From: Pseudoscleropodium purum
Lineage: Eukaryota > Streptophyta > Bryopsida > Hypnales > Brachytheciaceae
DNA: 64,000 bases
Direction of reading: 5' to 3'
NCBI GenBank assembly: GCA_963969395.1
Contig: OZ017796.1
Coordinates: 9,922,501 to 9,986,500, forward strand
Below the pieces are notes generated by a model. The model made no database searches, was not told where the DNA came from, and saw only the letters and a list, made by a program, of their open reading frames with translations. The position numbers were made by a program, and so were the translations under genes. Shown in pieces: positions 1 through 10,549 of this stretch (the first letter of the stretch is position 1; the number at the start of each line of letters is the position of its first letter).

Positions 1-728
1 AAACAACGCCTAAGGACGTCATCCGCCCCTAACTTGAAAAGGACTCCCCTAATCATGGTATAAGGAGCCGCTTTTCTCTGAAAGATTTCTTTCTCCTCTA
101 GACTCATCTGTTCCGGATATTTGGAATTCACTAAATAGCTAATGATATCCCGGAACTCCGAAACAGACTCGTTGCTTAGGTGAAAAACTTCTATCAAGGG
201 AAAATCCGGTTTCTCCATTTCAACCGGAATCTCCAGAGAATCCGGAAACTCATCCGGAAACTCAGCGGAAATATCCGCCACGGATTCCTGTCCTCTTTGT
301 CTCGAGAGGTAATCCGCGTTCGAGTTTGCTTTTCCGGGTTTCACTACGACCTCGTAATTAAACTCTTGTAAAAGCAAAATCCATCTAGCAATCCGACCTG
401 ACAAATCCGGTTTGTTCACGAGGTATTTCAAGGAATCATGATCTGTGTGAAAAATTACCTTGTACCCTAGCAAATAATGTCGGAACTTCTTGCAAGAATA
501 CACGACCGCCAGAGCTTCTCGTTCTGTGGTGGTGTAATTTCGTTCCGCCAAACTCATTTGCCTGCTCGCATAGTAAATCGGATTCTCACGCTTCTCCGTG
601 TCGAACTGCCAAAGAATGGATCCTAGACACCAACCGGATGCGTCGATGGTGACATGGAACTCTTTTGTCCAATCCGGAACGGAAAGGATCGGAGCTCTAG
701 CAAGCTGAGTCTTCAGATCATCGAAGGC
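1..728 (-). pseudogene. Ty3 pol continuation: RNase H and start of integrase zinc finger
   Basis: Directly after an in-frame TAG the same frame continues with recognisable Ty3 RNase H sequence: an IDASG motif with the catalytic Asp, then ALAVVYSCKKFRHYLLG, FHTDHDSLKYL and RIARWILLLQEF. A linker follows and then the start of an integrase H2C2 finger at the window edge (LRRC). Because it is in frame with the upstream RT, this is one polyprotein split by a nonsense codon. The core integrase and 3' LTR must lie to the left and cannot be judged here. Confidence 0.85.
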
Positions 729-2993
729 CTACTGTCGCTTTCCGGTCCACACAAATTCCGTATCCTGTTTGAGTAGTTCCGTGAGAGGGATGGCCCTCTT
801 GGCGTATCCGTCAATGAATCGACGGTAGTAGCCCACACACCCTAGAAACCCACGGATCTCCCTTACGCTCGTCGGAGGCAGCAAGGATAGAACCGCCCTC
901 ACCTTCTCCAAGTCCGCTTGTAATCCGGCTTGGCTCACCACGTGCCCCAGTAAAATTCCGGAACTCATTCCGAAAAAACACTTTCCGGGGTGTAATCTCA
1001 GATTGGTTTCTCGGCACCTTTGAAACGTCTTCCGCAAACATTCGAGATGAAGTTTCCGGTCGCTAAAAACTGCAAAGTCATCAATGAAGACCTCAATGAA
1101 ATGGCGGAGAAAATCCTTGAAAATGTCCATCATCAGCCGTTGGAAAGTTCCGGGTGCGTTGCACAGGCCAAACGGCATCCGGGTAAATGCGAAAGTTCCC
1201 CATTCTGTCGTGAACGTGGTCTTCAGCTGATCCCTCCGTCGGATGAACACTTGGTTGTAACCTGAAAATCCGTCCAAAAAGCTGTAACATTCGTGTCCGG
1301 CCACGTGGTCCAAAATGATGTCAGTAAATGGAAGGGGAAAGTAATCCTTCTTTGTGGCTGTGTTCAATTTCCGGAAATCTTGACACACCCGGATCTTAAC
1401 TTTCCCATCCGTTCCCAACTTCTTGGGAACCACCACAATAGGGGAAACCCACTCGGAATTGTTCACCGGATAGATGAATCCAGTTTCCAATAACCGGTCG
1501 ATTTCTTCCTTGACCATTAACGAGTACTTCGGGTTGAGTCGGTACTGTCGCTGACGGACCGGAATAGATCCTTCCGTCAAGTCAATGTGATGCTCTCCTA
1601 AGTGAGGGGGGATTCCCTTCAGATCAGACGGCTCCCATGCAAAAATATCGAGGTACTCTTGGAGAAGTTGAACGTAACCGGATTTCTCCGTGCTTTGCAT
1701 GAGCTTGCTCAAGTGAAAGCACTTGCCTGGTTCAACCTCCTCCTGCTCATAATCGATGGGCGAGACGATCGGTTTGATCTTTTCTTCGTGAACCTCTTCC
1801 GGAACGGAAACTAAATTCCCCCATTCCGGTCTCATCGTTTCCTCACTTACACCCGCGGGAAGGTTTCCATCCTGGATCTGTCGAGTGATCCACTCGGCTG
1901 TGAGCGGAACGCTTGACTCTCCTAAGGATCGATCTTCCACCATGGTACTGCTAGGCTTTTCCGGATCATGCTCCAACACAGCATTAGAGAACCCAAAACT
2001 TTTCTCAGTTTTGTGTTCGAATGGATCCACATAATAGCTTGGAATCGACTCTTCCGAATCCGTCCAATCCGATGTGTAACCATCCGAGTCGCTGGTTTCT
2101 CCTAAATGCTTTTCCGTGGACCAAGGTATCCGGATGGAAGGTTTCCCGACTACCAGTTCCTTGTTTCCCCAATCCACCAGTACTTGGGCAGAGTATAACC
2201 AAGGTCTACCCAGTAACATAGGAAAAGGTCTTCCTTTGTGCACACGGATGATGACATAGTTGAGCAGATAATCCGTTCCTCCAATCCGGGTTGGAATCTG
2301 CGAAAGTTTGCCAACCGGATGTACTCGGGATTGATCCGCCATACGAAGGACTTGATCCGTCGCTTCGATCGTGGTGAATCCTAACTCAAATGCCGTGTCT
2401 TCCAACATCAAGTTGACTCCAGATCCGCCATCGATGGGAACCTTTGGAATCAGGCATCCTTCTATCTCCACACCGATCTCTGGAGCCCCGGAATCTTCCG
2501 GTTGGGAGAAGTTAACTGCCACCGCTGGGAGTTTCACCCTCTTCTTCCGTTTCCGTGTCCAGCTATCTCGGATCAGCTTCTGGTACATGACGTTGTCGTG
2601 CAGGAGCTGTCCAATCGTAACATTCGCCCGTTGATCTCGGATGTCCTGGATGATGTCATACTCATGAGTACGGATATCCGGATTGATAACCACTGGGGTG
2701 TTACTGAAACGAACCTGTTTCTTACTCGTCACCACATCCGGTCCAGAGATTTCCGTCCGAATCTCTGCACTGATGTCGATCGGAATCCGGTTCCGGTCCA
2801 CCCCTTCCTCAAAGTGAACTTCCTCCGGTTCTGGACTCCGTCTCTGAAAAACAGGATCAGAATCACTACTCGATTTCTGCCTCCTCCTCTGCTTTTTCTT
2901 CTTTCCCCTTACAGCTCGTTCGGGTTGATTCCTGGTGGAACTGCGGGTCGATACCCGGTTTACCAAGCTCTCCGTCTCCGCCGGCAGTTCCAC
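729..2993 (-). pseudogene. pol: Ty3 pol: aspartic protease and reverse transcriptase, ends at premature TAG
   Basis: This is a 754-codon open stretch. The N-terminal part is basic and Ser-rich. A retroviral-type aspartic protease follows with the active-site block PIDGGSGVNLM. The RT has DFRKLN, the catalytic FIDDF block (the YxDD equivalent), MPFGLCNAPGTFQ and the thumb block GFLGCVGYYRRFI. The ORF ends at a TAG (729-731) just after GKRQ, whereas homologous elements read on into RNase H; the change is compatible with CAG to TAG. It is in the same frame as gag, separated by a TGA at 3003. The listed start is GTG and is probably not a real initiation site. Confidence 0.9.
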
Positions 2994-3002
2994 CTCGCAT
3001 CG

Positions 3003-4613
3003 TCACTTGTCCGGATTCTCCGTTCCGGCTGAGTGGCCATAGTTGAGCGCGGTCTGCTCCCTTGGAAGAATTTGAACTTGTTTGTAAACCGGTCTTGGCT
3101 GTATGGGCTTCGAACACTGCTCCTCCTGATGCCCATACTCTTGGCAATTCTGGCACGGAAGAGTACGAGGAGCACCCTGCCCTAGTCCCCTGTTAGGACA
3201 CGAGTTGGCATAATGTCCCGGTTCTCCACAGCCATAACAAATCACCACTTGTCTATCCGGGTAACCAAGGGCTCGCACGGGCTGCTGCATTACCAACCCC
3301 TGACTCGGTCCCGGTAAAAAGTTCCGGTTCAACATGTTGGACCGGGAAGGAATCGTGATCCCTTTTCCTCTACCATAGGTCGGCTGCACTTGGTAGATCT
3401 CCTCCTCTTCCTCGTTTGCTACGGTGTAGTAGATCTCTTCTTCCGGATACACATAGTGAACTTGCTTCTGGGCAGCTCGCTGGCATTCACTTGGATAGTG
3501 ACCCGGTTCTCCACATCTTCCGCACCAGACATTGGATCGAGAAGTCGGAACGATCCGTCTCGGTTTCCGGTTCTCAGCCATGTTGACCTTGATAGCCTCC
3601 AAAGACTCTTGGATGTTCTTCATCATCTTCTTGGAATCCGTATCTTCCATCTTCACTTTCACAACCCGTTTATCTCTCTGACCCTTCGACTTGTGCGAAC
3701 GTCGGGGAGGTGAAACACTCTGTTCCTCATCTGAGCTCGATGAATCCGGATCGGAAACTTCCGTTCCAGAACTCTCGGAACTGCTGTCCGAATCGGAAAC
3801 CTTCTTACGATGCTTCAACTTCCGGTCTCCTTTCTTGTTCTTCCCCTTTTCTTGCTTCTCGCTCCTTCTCAAGGACTTCCGGAGTGACTGAGCGGAATTC
3901 TCGTAATTAGCCGCAGCATCCATGGCGTCTCTAAGTGTCCTAGGTCGCGTCTGACGAATCAGAAATCCCATCGACTCGGGTAATCCGGCAACATACCACT
4001 CCACCTGCAGACTAGGAGCGATCTCCGTGGTCAGCTTCTGGATCAGCGCCTTCACCCTCTGGCCATACTTCCGCACGGATTCGGATGATTTCATCGTTAG
4101 TGTACTGAGCCGTCCCAAGGCTCTGGCTTCTCCTCCTACCTCCCGGAAAGCTTGCAGGAAATCCGTTCTCAACTGATCCCAGTTATTCCGGATCGGATCG
4201 GAAATATCCTGATACCATTTAAGAGCTTCTCCCTTGAGCAATCCTTGGAAAATTCTTCACTGGGCCGCCTCATTTTCCTGGTTGGCGAGTGCAGTAGATT
4301 CAAACTCGCACAGCCAGTCATCCGCATCTTGGCTTCCATCACCCTTAAAACGCTTGTATCTCAATCGAGTCATGACGTCTTCGTCCTCGAGGAACGGATC
4401 TTCTCTGTCCGGTTCCGGGTCTAGATCGGAAACTGAAGGCGTATGACCAGATCTCGGATTCTCGCTTTCTCCTGCGGATGCAGACACAAAAATCGGACGG
4501 TTAACCGGATCTTGCAGATCCGGTTCACTCTGATCCGGTTCAGGCGATTCTTCCGATCGTTCTCTTCTTCTCAATCGCTCGGACGTTCTCGTATTCCTTA
4601 TTCCGCTTCTCAT
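3003..4613 (-). pseudogene. gag: Ty3 gag (capsid and nucleocapsid) with an internal TGA
   Basis: Starts at ATG 4613, about 120 nt after the primer site. The first 118 codons are acidic, then Arg-rich. A TGA at 4257-4259 interrupts the capsid domain, and the same frame resumes with the Retrotrans_gag-like block GLLKGEALKWYQ and continues to TGA 3003-3005. The C-terminal part has a Ser/Asp/Glu-rich basic linker and three CCHC knuckles (CGRCGEPGHYPSEC, CYGCGEPGHYANSC, CQNCQEYGHQEEQC), all with C-x2-C-x4-H-x4-C spacing. The role is particle assembly and RNA packaging. The TGA at 3003 could be the natural gag/pol boundary or decay. Confidence 0.85.
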
Positions 4614-4730
4614 GAGTTAGTTTCCAGATTCAGCCGGAAAACAAAACCCAATCCGAGAAATGAAAACACGGAAAAGACGAACTACTGACTCAGCTTCTTC
4701 TGTACCGCAATAAAGCCGATAGCTTTAGAA

Positions 4731-4748
4731 TCCCCGGCAGCGGCGCCA
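4731..4748 (-). other. Primer binding site complementary to tRNA-Asp
   Basis: On the minus strand this reads TGGCGCCGCTGCCGGGGA. It is complementary to the 3' end of plant tRNA-Asp including CCA, with one mismatch that would form a G:U pair. It lies 11 nt inside the LTR end, as expected for minus-strand DNA priming in plant Ty3 elements. Confidence 0.85.
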
Positions 4749-5958
4749 GATTTTTGTCATGTCGCAGCACAGGGCAGGTCAATTCCCCATTATACTCACA
4801 AAAATCGCTCTAGAGTATAACTAAGTGACTCTAAAGATCGAACCCACGAGATCCTGTGAAGTATCTAGCTCTATTAAGCAGTTAAGCTCAGTCAGTATGC
4901 CAATCTTACTTTCTGGTCCTAGATCTAGAACCAGAAATATTACCACACCGGATAACTACAGACCGGATTACTCCTTCTTCCGGTCCTACTAACTATCCGG
5001 TCCTACTAACTATCCGGTCCGTACAAATACCCAAATCCCAGGATCTCACAACTTCCGATCCTGGAAATCCTTTCTGACCAATCCGGTCGGGATGGTCATC
5101 CTGTACTCGTAATCCTATCCGGTTTGGTTTTGCCTCTGTTTCACCATCAGAGGGGTCGCCGCTTAATTTTGAGAGTGGTAGGCCCACCACTCCTTCCGTG
5201 ACTTATAGTGGCTGAAGACCCACTGTCCTACCTTCTAAACTCCTAAGCTAATCCGGATCCGGTTTGGTCCTTCACAACAACCCAGATAGCAATCCGGGTC
5301 GTAGGTCACACAAAGACCCCACACTCGACCCTCTCGTACTACAACGACCTTGATGCTACTTCCGATCCGTGCGAAGACAGGTGGTTACAAGTGCACCCGT
5401 CCGTTCCAACATCAACTAAAGTTCTTCCGTTACCCCTACGGGTGGTGAGACCTCACAGGAGATCGGACACTCGACCGGATTTCCCACCCGGGAGTTCTAG
5501 CGCAGCTAAGGAATCCCTCCCTAACCGCCTAGCCTAACAACGGCTTTCTCACCCGGAATCTCAAACTCTAGACGTGCTGAGGAACTAAGTTCACTCCCAA
5601 CTCTTCGGTACCTACTCACATGCACCTTGGATCGGAAAATAAACACCAAGGGGAGAAATCACTTACAAACTCACTCGTACTATCCTAACTCCACATTATA
5701 CAATCCTGTCGCGCTGGAGAGAGATACACAACGAAGAGAATGGAAAGGTACAAGAAGTTTGCAAAATGAACAACTCCCAATTCCCATCTCAGGAACCGAT
5801 TTATATACAAAGGGTCAAAACCCTAAAAGCACAAAAAGGAGCGGAAAACCCGTGGGGGTCCGCCGCCACCTAAATCTAACTTCCGGTCTAACCTAATACT
5901 ATTGAGCCGGATCCGGATCCGGATCCGCTCCTACTCCTAACTGAAATTAAAATCCTAT

Positions 5959-7623
5959 CTACCCTACAACTCTAGATCCTATCGTCGGGCTTCCGACCTC
6001 CGGGGTTAGCTCCTCGAAGACTTCGCTCAAGTTCCGGACCCGTTCCCCCTCCTCAGGATTCGGTCCGGGTGGAGACTCCAAGTCGATGGTAATATCCGGT
6101 CTCGAGCCCGGAGTCCCAGTCCGTGCAGACTTCTTGGACTCAGGAGTCCAATCCTTCCTGTCCTTTGCCATAGTTGCATCCGGAAAGAGGTCCGGTAGAG
6201 AGATGTCCGAAAGGTGAATACCTTTGTCGCACGTCGCTCCCGTCAGCTTCCGGCTGCTCTCCTCGATCCGGTCCGCAGCCTTCCGCCCCTCCACCATTGC
6301 CGTCTCCACCTGCTCGGCGAAGTCCGCGAGAATCCGGACCATCCGGGAACCGGATAGTTTCTTCTCTTCGTGGATCTTCTCGTCGAAGAGCTTCGCCTTG
6401 GCCGCTGCCGTTCCGGTCTCTCCCAGGACCGTCTTGATCTGCTCGGCCACCTTCCGAGTCTCCTCCGCCATCTCCCGAGCGGCAGTCACGTCTTCCTGAT
6501 AGGCGAAAAGTGTTGCCTTCAGTTTATCTACCTCCTCCTGCAACCGGCGGATCTCGGCTTCCTGCTTCCGGGTCTCTTCCGGATTCGTGATGCATTGCGC
6601 CACTTGTTCCGCCAAGTTGCTGTCCGGTGCAGCACCCACCAACTTGCCGATTGCCGCAAGCGTCCTGTGCTTGACCTCCCAATCGGCCCTGATGTTGCAG
6701 AGGACGTTGATCAGACCGTTGAACGGATCTTGCATATCCGGATCTCCCCCGGAATTGGTCTTCTCGGCTTCCGGTTTCTCCTCCGGGGCCGGTTTGTCTT
6801 GACCGGGAGGCGTCCCGCGCTTGTGTGGAGGCGTCAGCTTCTGTCGCTTGATCGGCGGCATCGGCTCCTCCTCTTCCTCGCTGGACTCCCGGTCTGACTC
6901 GGAATCGGATTCCGCTTCGTCATCCGTCTCCGACTCCCCATACTTCAGGAGCACTTCCTGCGTCTTCCACGCCTTCTCCTCTATGTTGGTGAGGACTTGG
7001 TTCTCCCGATAGAGGTGGAAGAGATAAGGGCACACTGGAGTGGCCCTTTTCTTCCCAACCCTACTAACAAGCTGGGCCACGAGATCGGAAATGATTTGTG
7101 CCCAGTCCACTTTCCGGGTACCACTGAGGGCACCGAAAATGGTGTTGCCGAGGGTGATCGTCACCCTGGTCGGCTTTTCTGGGTGAAGAACCGGAACCAG
7201 GAATTGCAGGAGCCGACGGTGTCGGTCATCCAAGCAATCCTCGACCGCGTATCCGTCCTTCGGGTTGACGGCTCCCTTGAACTTCCCTCGGACAAACTCA
7301 TCCTTCCGGCTCGCCATTCCCAAACCTCCTGTCCGGAAACCGTAAACCGCTCTCCACATCCCCTCGTTCCAGCTGACGGGAGCTCCCCTCACGGTGTTGT
7401 CAAACTGGTTGGACAGCTTTCCGAGGAGCTCCTTGACCATTCTCTCCTCCCTAAAACCCCAAGGTTTCTCGGCAAACCCTACGCAACCCATGGATCTGAG
7501 ATCATCCATGAGTTCAGCCTTTTCCGGCTCTGTGGAGGGAATAACCGGAATGACTTTCCGGAGCTTCACCTCGCCTCCAGAGGGACTCGCTTGTCTCGAC
7601 CTACGTAGCTGAGGCATTCCCAC
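5959..7623 (-). CDS. LTR-encoded 554-residue protein, copy 1 (unknown function)
   Basis: Uninterrupted 554-codon ORF inside the 5' LTR, in the same sense as gag-pol and about 180 nt downstream of a TATA box. Residues about 20-225 form a folded-looking domain (VIPVIPS, WNEGMW, RRLLQFLVPVLHPEKP, TLGNTIFGAL, PYLFHLYRE). It vaguely resembles plant mobile-type domains near transposon proteins, but I cannot assign a family. Residues about 228-255 are strongly acidic (ESETDDEAESDSESDRESS), followed by a basic KRQK stretch that could be a nuclear signal. Residues about 347-400 are a predicted coiled coil. Two other intact copies and one decayed relative lie in the window. The function is not known to me. 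Confidence 0.8.
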   Translation of the reverse strand: MGMPQLRRSRQASPSGGEVKLRKVIPVIPSTEPEKAELMDDLRSMGCVGFAEKPWGFREERMVKELLGKLSNQFDNTVRGAPVSWNEGMWRAVYGFRTGGLGMASRKDEFVRGKFKGAVNPKDGYAVEDCLDDRHRRLLQFLVPVLHPEKPTRVTITLGNTIFGALSGTRKVDWAQIISDLVAQLVSRVGKKRATPVCPYLFHLYRENQVLTNIEEKAWKTQEVLLKYGESETDDEAESDSESDRESSEEEEEPMPPIKRQKLTPPHKRGTPPGQDKPAPEEKPEAEKTNSGGDPDMQDPFNGLINVLCNIRADWEVKHRTLAAIGKLVGAAPDSNLAEQVAQCITNPEETRKQEAEIRRLQEEVDKLKATLFAYQEDVTAAREMAEETRKVAEQIKTVLGETGTAAAKAKLFDEKIHEEKKLSGSRMVRILADFAEQVETAMVEGRKAADRIEESSRKLTGATCDKGIHLSDISLPDLFPDATMAKDRKDWTPESKKSARTGTPGSRPDITIDLESPPGPNPEEGERVRNLSEVFEELTPEVGSPTIGSRVVG

Positions 7624-7800
7624 TCACATCTACCTCACTCTCTCCTAGACGCACGTCCCGTTCCTCACTTCCTCTCTCCGATCTCAACCGGAAGCAGAAC
7701 AGACAAAACACAAACGCTCAGACGCACAAACGACAAAAACTCAACCGCGCACGCTCAAGGTCGAGTTTCTAAAAGGGGGTGCAACAGTGAAAGCTCCTCC

Positions 7801-7808
7801 TTTTATAG
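7801..7808 (-). promoter_or_regulatory. TATA box of LTR copy 1
   Basis: Minus-strand CTATAAAA in the context GGGACTATAAAAGGAGG. It is 178 nt upstream of the LTR ORF start and conserved in the other two LTRs, so it is the likely U3 promoter. Transcripts would begin near 7770 and carry the LTR ORF first. Confidence 0.65.
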
Positions 7809-8080
7809 TCCCTGGACCCTTTCCGGTTTGTCATCATGAATCCGGGTTACCATCATAATCCGGTTCATCATCATCATCCGGTCCTAGACCTAATCCGTGT
7901 TACATTTCGTTTCCGTCGTTAGTTACTCCTGACCGGATTAGATCCAAGAGGTCCACTACTTCACGTTCCGTGCTAATTCTGAGTTTCCCTTCCCCACCTA
8001 ATCGGATCCGGTTAGCTAATGACTAGTTTCCGTTCCTATTTGGGTGTATACTAAGAAAATCAAAATTCTAAGCTGCGACA

Positions 8081-8445
8081 CCCACCACTCCTTCCGTGAC
8101 TTATAGTGGCTGAAGACCCACTGTCCTACTTCCTAAATTCCTAAGCTAATCCGGATCCGGTTTGGTCCTTCACAACAACCCAGATAGCAATCCGGGTTGT
8201 AGGTCACACAAAGACCCCACACTCGACCCTCTCGAACTACAACGACCTTGATGCTACTTCCGATCCGTGCGAAGACAGGTGGTTACAAGTGCACCCGTCC
8301 GTTCCAACATCAACTAAAGTTCTTCCGTTACCCATACGGGTGGTGAGACCTCACAGGAGATCGGACACTCAACCGGATTTCCCACCCGGGAGTTCTAGCG
8401 CAGCTAAGGAATCCCTTCCTACCCGCCTAGCCTAACAATGGCTTT
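8081..8445 (-). repeat. LTR copy 2, left fragment (host of two nested insertions)
   Basis: Starts abruptly at a position equal to 5183 of LTR copy 1 and follows that sequence closely (CCCACCACTCCTTCCGTGAC onward). The first about 423 bp of this LTR in window orientation are missing, because the Ty3 element at 1-8080 is inserted here. It ends with GCTTT (8441-8445), the left target duplication of the solo LTR. Confidence 0.85.
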
Positions 8446-8700
8446 TGTCGCAGCTTAGAATTTTGATTTTCTTAGTATACACCCAAATAGGAACGGAAAC
8501 TAGTCATTAGCTAACCGGATCCGATTAGGTGGGGAAGGAAAACTCAGAATTAGCACGGAACGTGAAGTAGTGGGCTTCTTGGATCTAATCCGGTCAGGAG
8601 TAAGTAACGACGGAAACGGAATGCAACACGGATTAGGTCTAGGACCGGATTATGATGGTAAACCGGATTCATGATGACAAACCGGAAAGGGTCCAGGGAC

Positions 8701-8708
8701 TATAAAAG
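8701..8708 (+). promoter_or_regulatory. TATA box of solo LTR (copy 3)
   Basis: TATAAAAG in the same context as in copy 1, 184 nt upstream of the copy-3 ORF start. The 5' leader between them is conserved as well. Confidence 0.65.
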
Positions 8709-8884
8709 GAGGAGCTTTCACTGTTGCACCCCCTTTTAGAAACTCGACCTTGAGCGTGCGCGGTTGAGTTTTTGTCGTTTGTGCGTCTGAGCGTTTGTGT
8801 TTTGTCTGTTCTGCTTCCGGTTGAGATCGGAGAGAGGAAGTGAGGAACGGGACGTGCGGCTAGGAGAGAGTGAGGTAGATGTGA

Positions 8885-10549
8885 GTGGGAATGCCTCAGC
8901 TACGTAGGTCGAGGCAAGCGAGTCCCTCTGGAGGCGAGGTGAAGCTCCGGAAAGTCATTCCGGTTATTCCCTCCACAGAGCCGGAAAAGGCTGAACTCAT
9001 GGATGATCTCAGATCCATGGGTTGCGTAGGGTTTGCCGAGAAACCTTGGGGTTTTAGGGAGGAGAGAATGGTCAAGGAGCTCCTCGGAAAGCTGTCCAAC
9101 CAGTTTGACAACACCGTGAGGGGAGCTCCCGTCAGCTGGAACGAGGGGATGTGGAGAGCGGTTTACGGTTTCCGGGCAGGAGGTTTGGGAATGGCGAGCC
9201 GGAAGGATGAGTTTGTCCGAGGGAAGTTCAAGGGAGCCGTCAACCCGAAGGACGGATACGCGGTCGAGGATTGCTTGGACGACCGACACCGTCGGATCCT
9301 GCAATTCCTGGTTCCGGTTCTTCACCCGGAAAAGCCGACCAGGGTGACGATCACCCTCGGCAACACCATTTTCGGTGCCCTCAGTGGTACCCGGAAAGTG
9401 GACTGGGCACGGATCATTTCCGATCTCGTGGCCCAGCTTGTTAGTAGGGTTGGGAAGAAAAGGGCCACTCCAGTGTGCCCTTACCTCTTCCACCTCTATC
9501 GGGAGAACCAAGTCCTCACCAACATAGAGGAGAAGGCGTGGAAGACGCAGGAAGTGCTGCTGAAGTATGGGGAGTCGGAGACGGATGACGAAGCGGAATC
9601 CGATTCCGAGTCAGACCGGGAGTCCAGCGAGGAAGAGGAGGAGTTGATGCCGCCGATCAAGCGACAGAAGCTGACGCCTCCACACAAGCGCGGGACGCCT
9701 CCCGGTCAAGACAAACCGGCCCCGGAGGAGAAACCGGAAGCCGAGAAGACCAATTCCGGGGGAGATCCGGATATGCAAGATCCATTCAACGGTCTGATCA
9801 ACGTCCTCTGCAACATCAGGGCGGATTGGGAGGTCAAGCACAGGACGCTGGCAGCAATCGGCAAGTTGGTGGGTGCTGCACCGGACAGCAACTTGGCGGA
9901 ACAAGTGGCGCAATGCATCACAAATCCGGAAGAGACCCGGAAGCAGGAAGCCGAGATCCGCCGGTTGCAGGAGGAGGTAGATAAACTGAAGGCAACACTT
10001 TTCGCCTATCAGGAAGACGTGACGGCCGCTCGGGAGATGGCGGAGGAGACTCGGAAGGTGGCCGAGCAGATCAAGGCGGTCCTGGGAGAGACCGGAACGG
10101 CAGCGGCCAAGGCGAAGCTCTTCGACGAGAAGATCCACGAAGAGAAGAAACTATCCGGTTCCCGGATGGTCCGGATTCTCGCGGACTTCGCCGAGCAGGT
10201 GGAGACGGCAATGGTGGAGGGGCGGAAGGCTGCGGACCGGATCGAGGAGAGCAGCCGGAAGCTGACGGGAGCGACGTGCGACAAAGGTATTCACCTTTCG
10301 GACATCTCTCTACCGGACCTCTTTCCGGATGCAACTATGGCAAAGGACAGGAAGGATTGGACTCCTGAGTCCAAGAAGTCTGCACGGACTGGGACTCCGG
10401 GCTCGAGACCGGATATTACCATCGACTTGGAGTCTCCACCCGGACCGAATCCTGAGGAGGGGGAACGGGTCCGGAACTTGAGCGAAGTCTTCGAGGAGCT
10501 AACCCCGGAGGTCGGAAGCCCGACGATAGGATCTAGAGTTGTAGGGTAG
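8885..10549 (+). CDS. LTR-encoded 554-residue protein, copy 3
   Basis: Intact ORF of exactly 554 codons inside the solo LTR, differing from copy 1 at only a handful of residues (for example T to A in VYGFRAGG, and L to I in RRILQFL). The domain layout is the same: N-terminal domain, acidic tract, KRQK basic patch, coiled coil, and a C-terminal Pro/Ser-rich part with DITIDLESPPG. It has its own TATA box, so it could be expressed although no gag-pol is attached. Function unknown. Confidence 0.8.
   Translation: MGMPQLRRSRQASPSGGEVKLRKVIPVIPSTEPEKAELMDDLRSMGCVGFAEKPWGFREERMVKELLGKLSNQFDNTVRGAPVSWNEGMWRAVYGFRAGGLGMASRKDEFVRGKFKGAVNPKDGYAVEDCLDDRHRRILQFLVPVLHPEKPTRVTITLGNTIFGALSGTRKVDWARIISDLVAQLVSRVGKKRATPVCPYLFHLYRENQVLTNIEEKAWKTQEVLLKYGESETDDEAESDSESDRESSEEEEELMPPIKRQKLTPPHKRGTPPGQDKPAPEEKPEAEKTNSGGDPDMQDPFNGLINVLCNIRADWEVKHRTLAAIGKLVGAAPDSNLAEQVAQCITNPEETRKQEAEIRRLQEEVDKLKATLFAYQEDVTAAREMAEETRKVAEQIKAVLGETGTAAAKAKLFDEKIHEEKKLSGSRMVRILADFAEQVETAMVEGRKAADRIEESSRKLTGATCDKGIHLSDISLPDLFPDATMAKDRKDWTPESKKSARTGTPGSRPDITIDLESPPGPNPEEGERVRNLSEVFEELTPEVGSPTIGSRVVG

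Larger units (their letters stand above)
1..8080 (-). mobile_element. Ty3/gypsy LTR retrotransposon, 5' part (3' end outside the window)
   Basis: Read on the minus strand, the order is 5' LTR (4760-8080), an 11-nt spacer, a primer binding site, gag, protease, reverse transcriptase, RNase H and the first residues of the integrase zinc finger, which runs off at base 1. RT before integrase is the Ty3 order. The right border abuts sequence identical to the interior of the same LTR, so the element is nested in an older copy. The expected 5-bp target duplication is CCCAC at 8081-8085; its partner lies left of the window. gag-pol holds three in-frame stops and no frameshift, so this copy is probably not autonomous, although its LTR ORF is intact. 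Confidence 0.9.
4760..8080 (-). repeat. LTR copy 1 (5' LTR of the Ty3 element), 3.32 kb, coding
   Basis: The borders are the short inverted repeat TGTCGCAGC / GCTGCGACA, with the TG...CA ends of an LTR. It is next to the primer binding site at one end and to an internal LTR position of another copy at the other. It is very long for an LTR and contains a TATA box, an intact 554-codon ORF in the sense direction and a GGATCC-rich short tandem motif near 5910. The part downstream of the ORF (about 4760-5950 in window coordinates) shows no further ORF with recognisable content. Confidence 0.9.
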
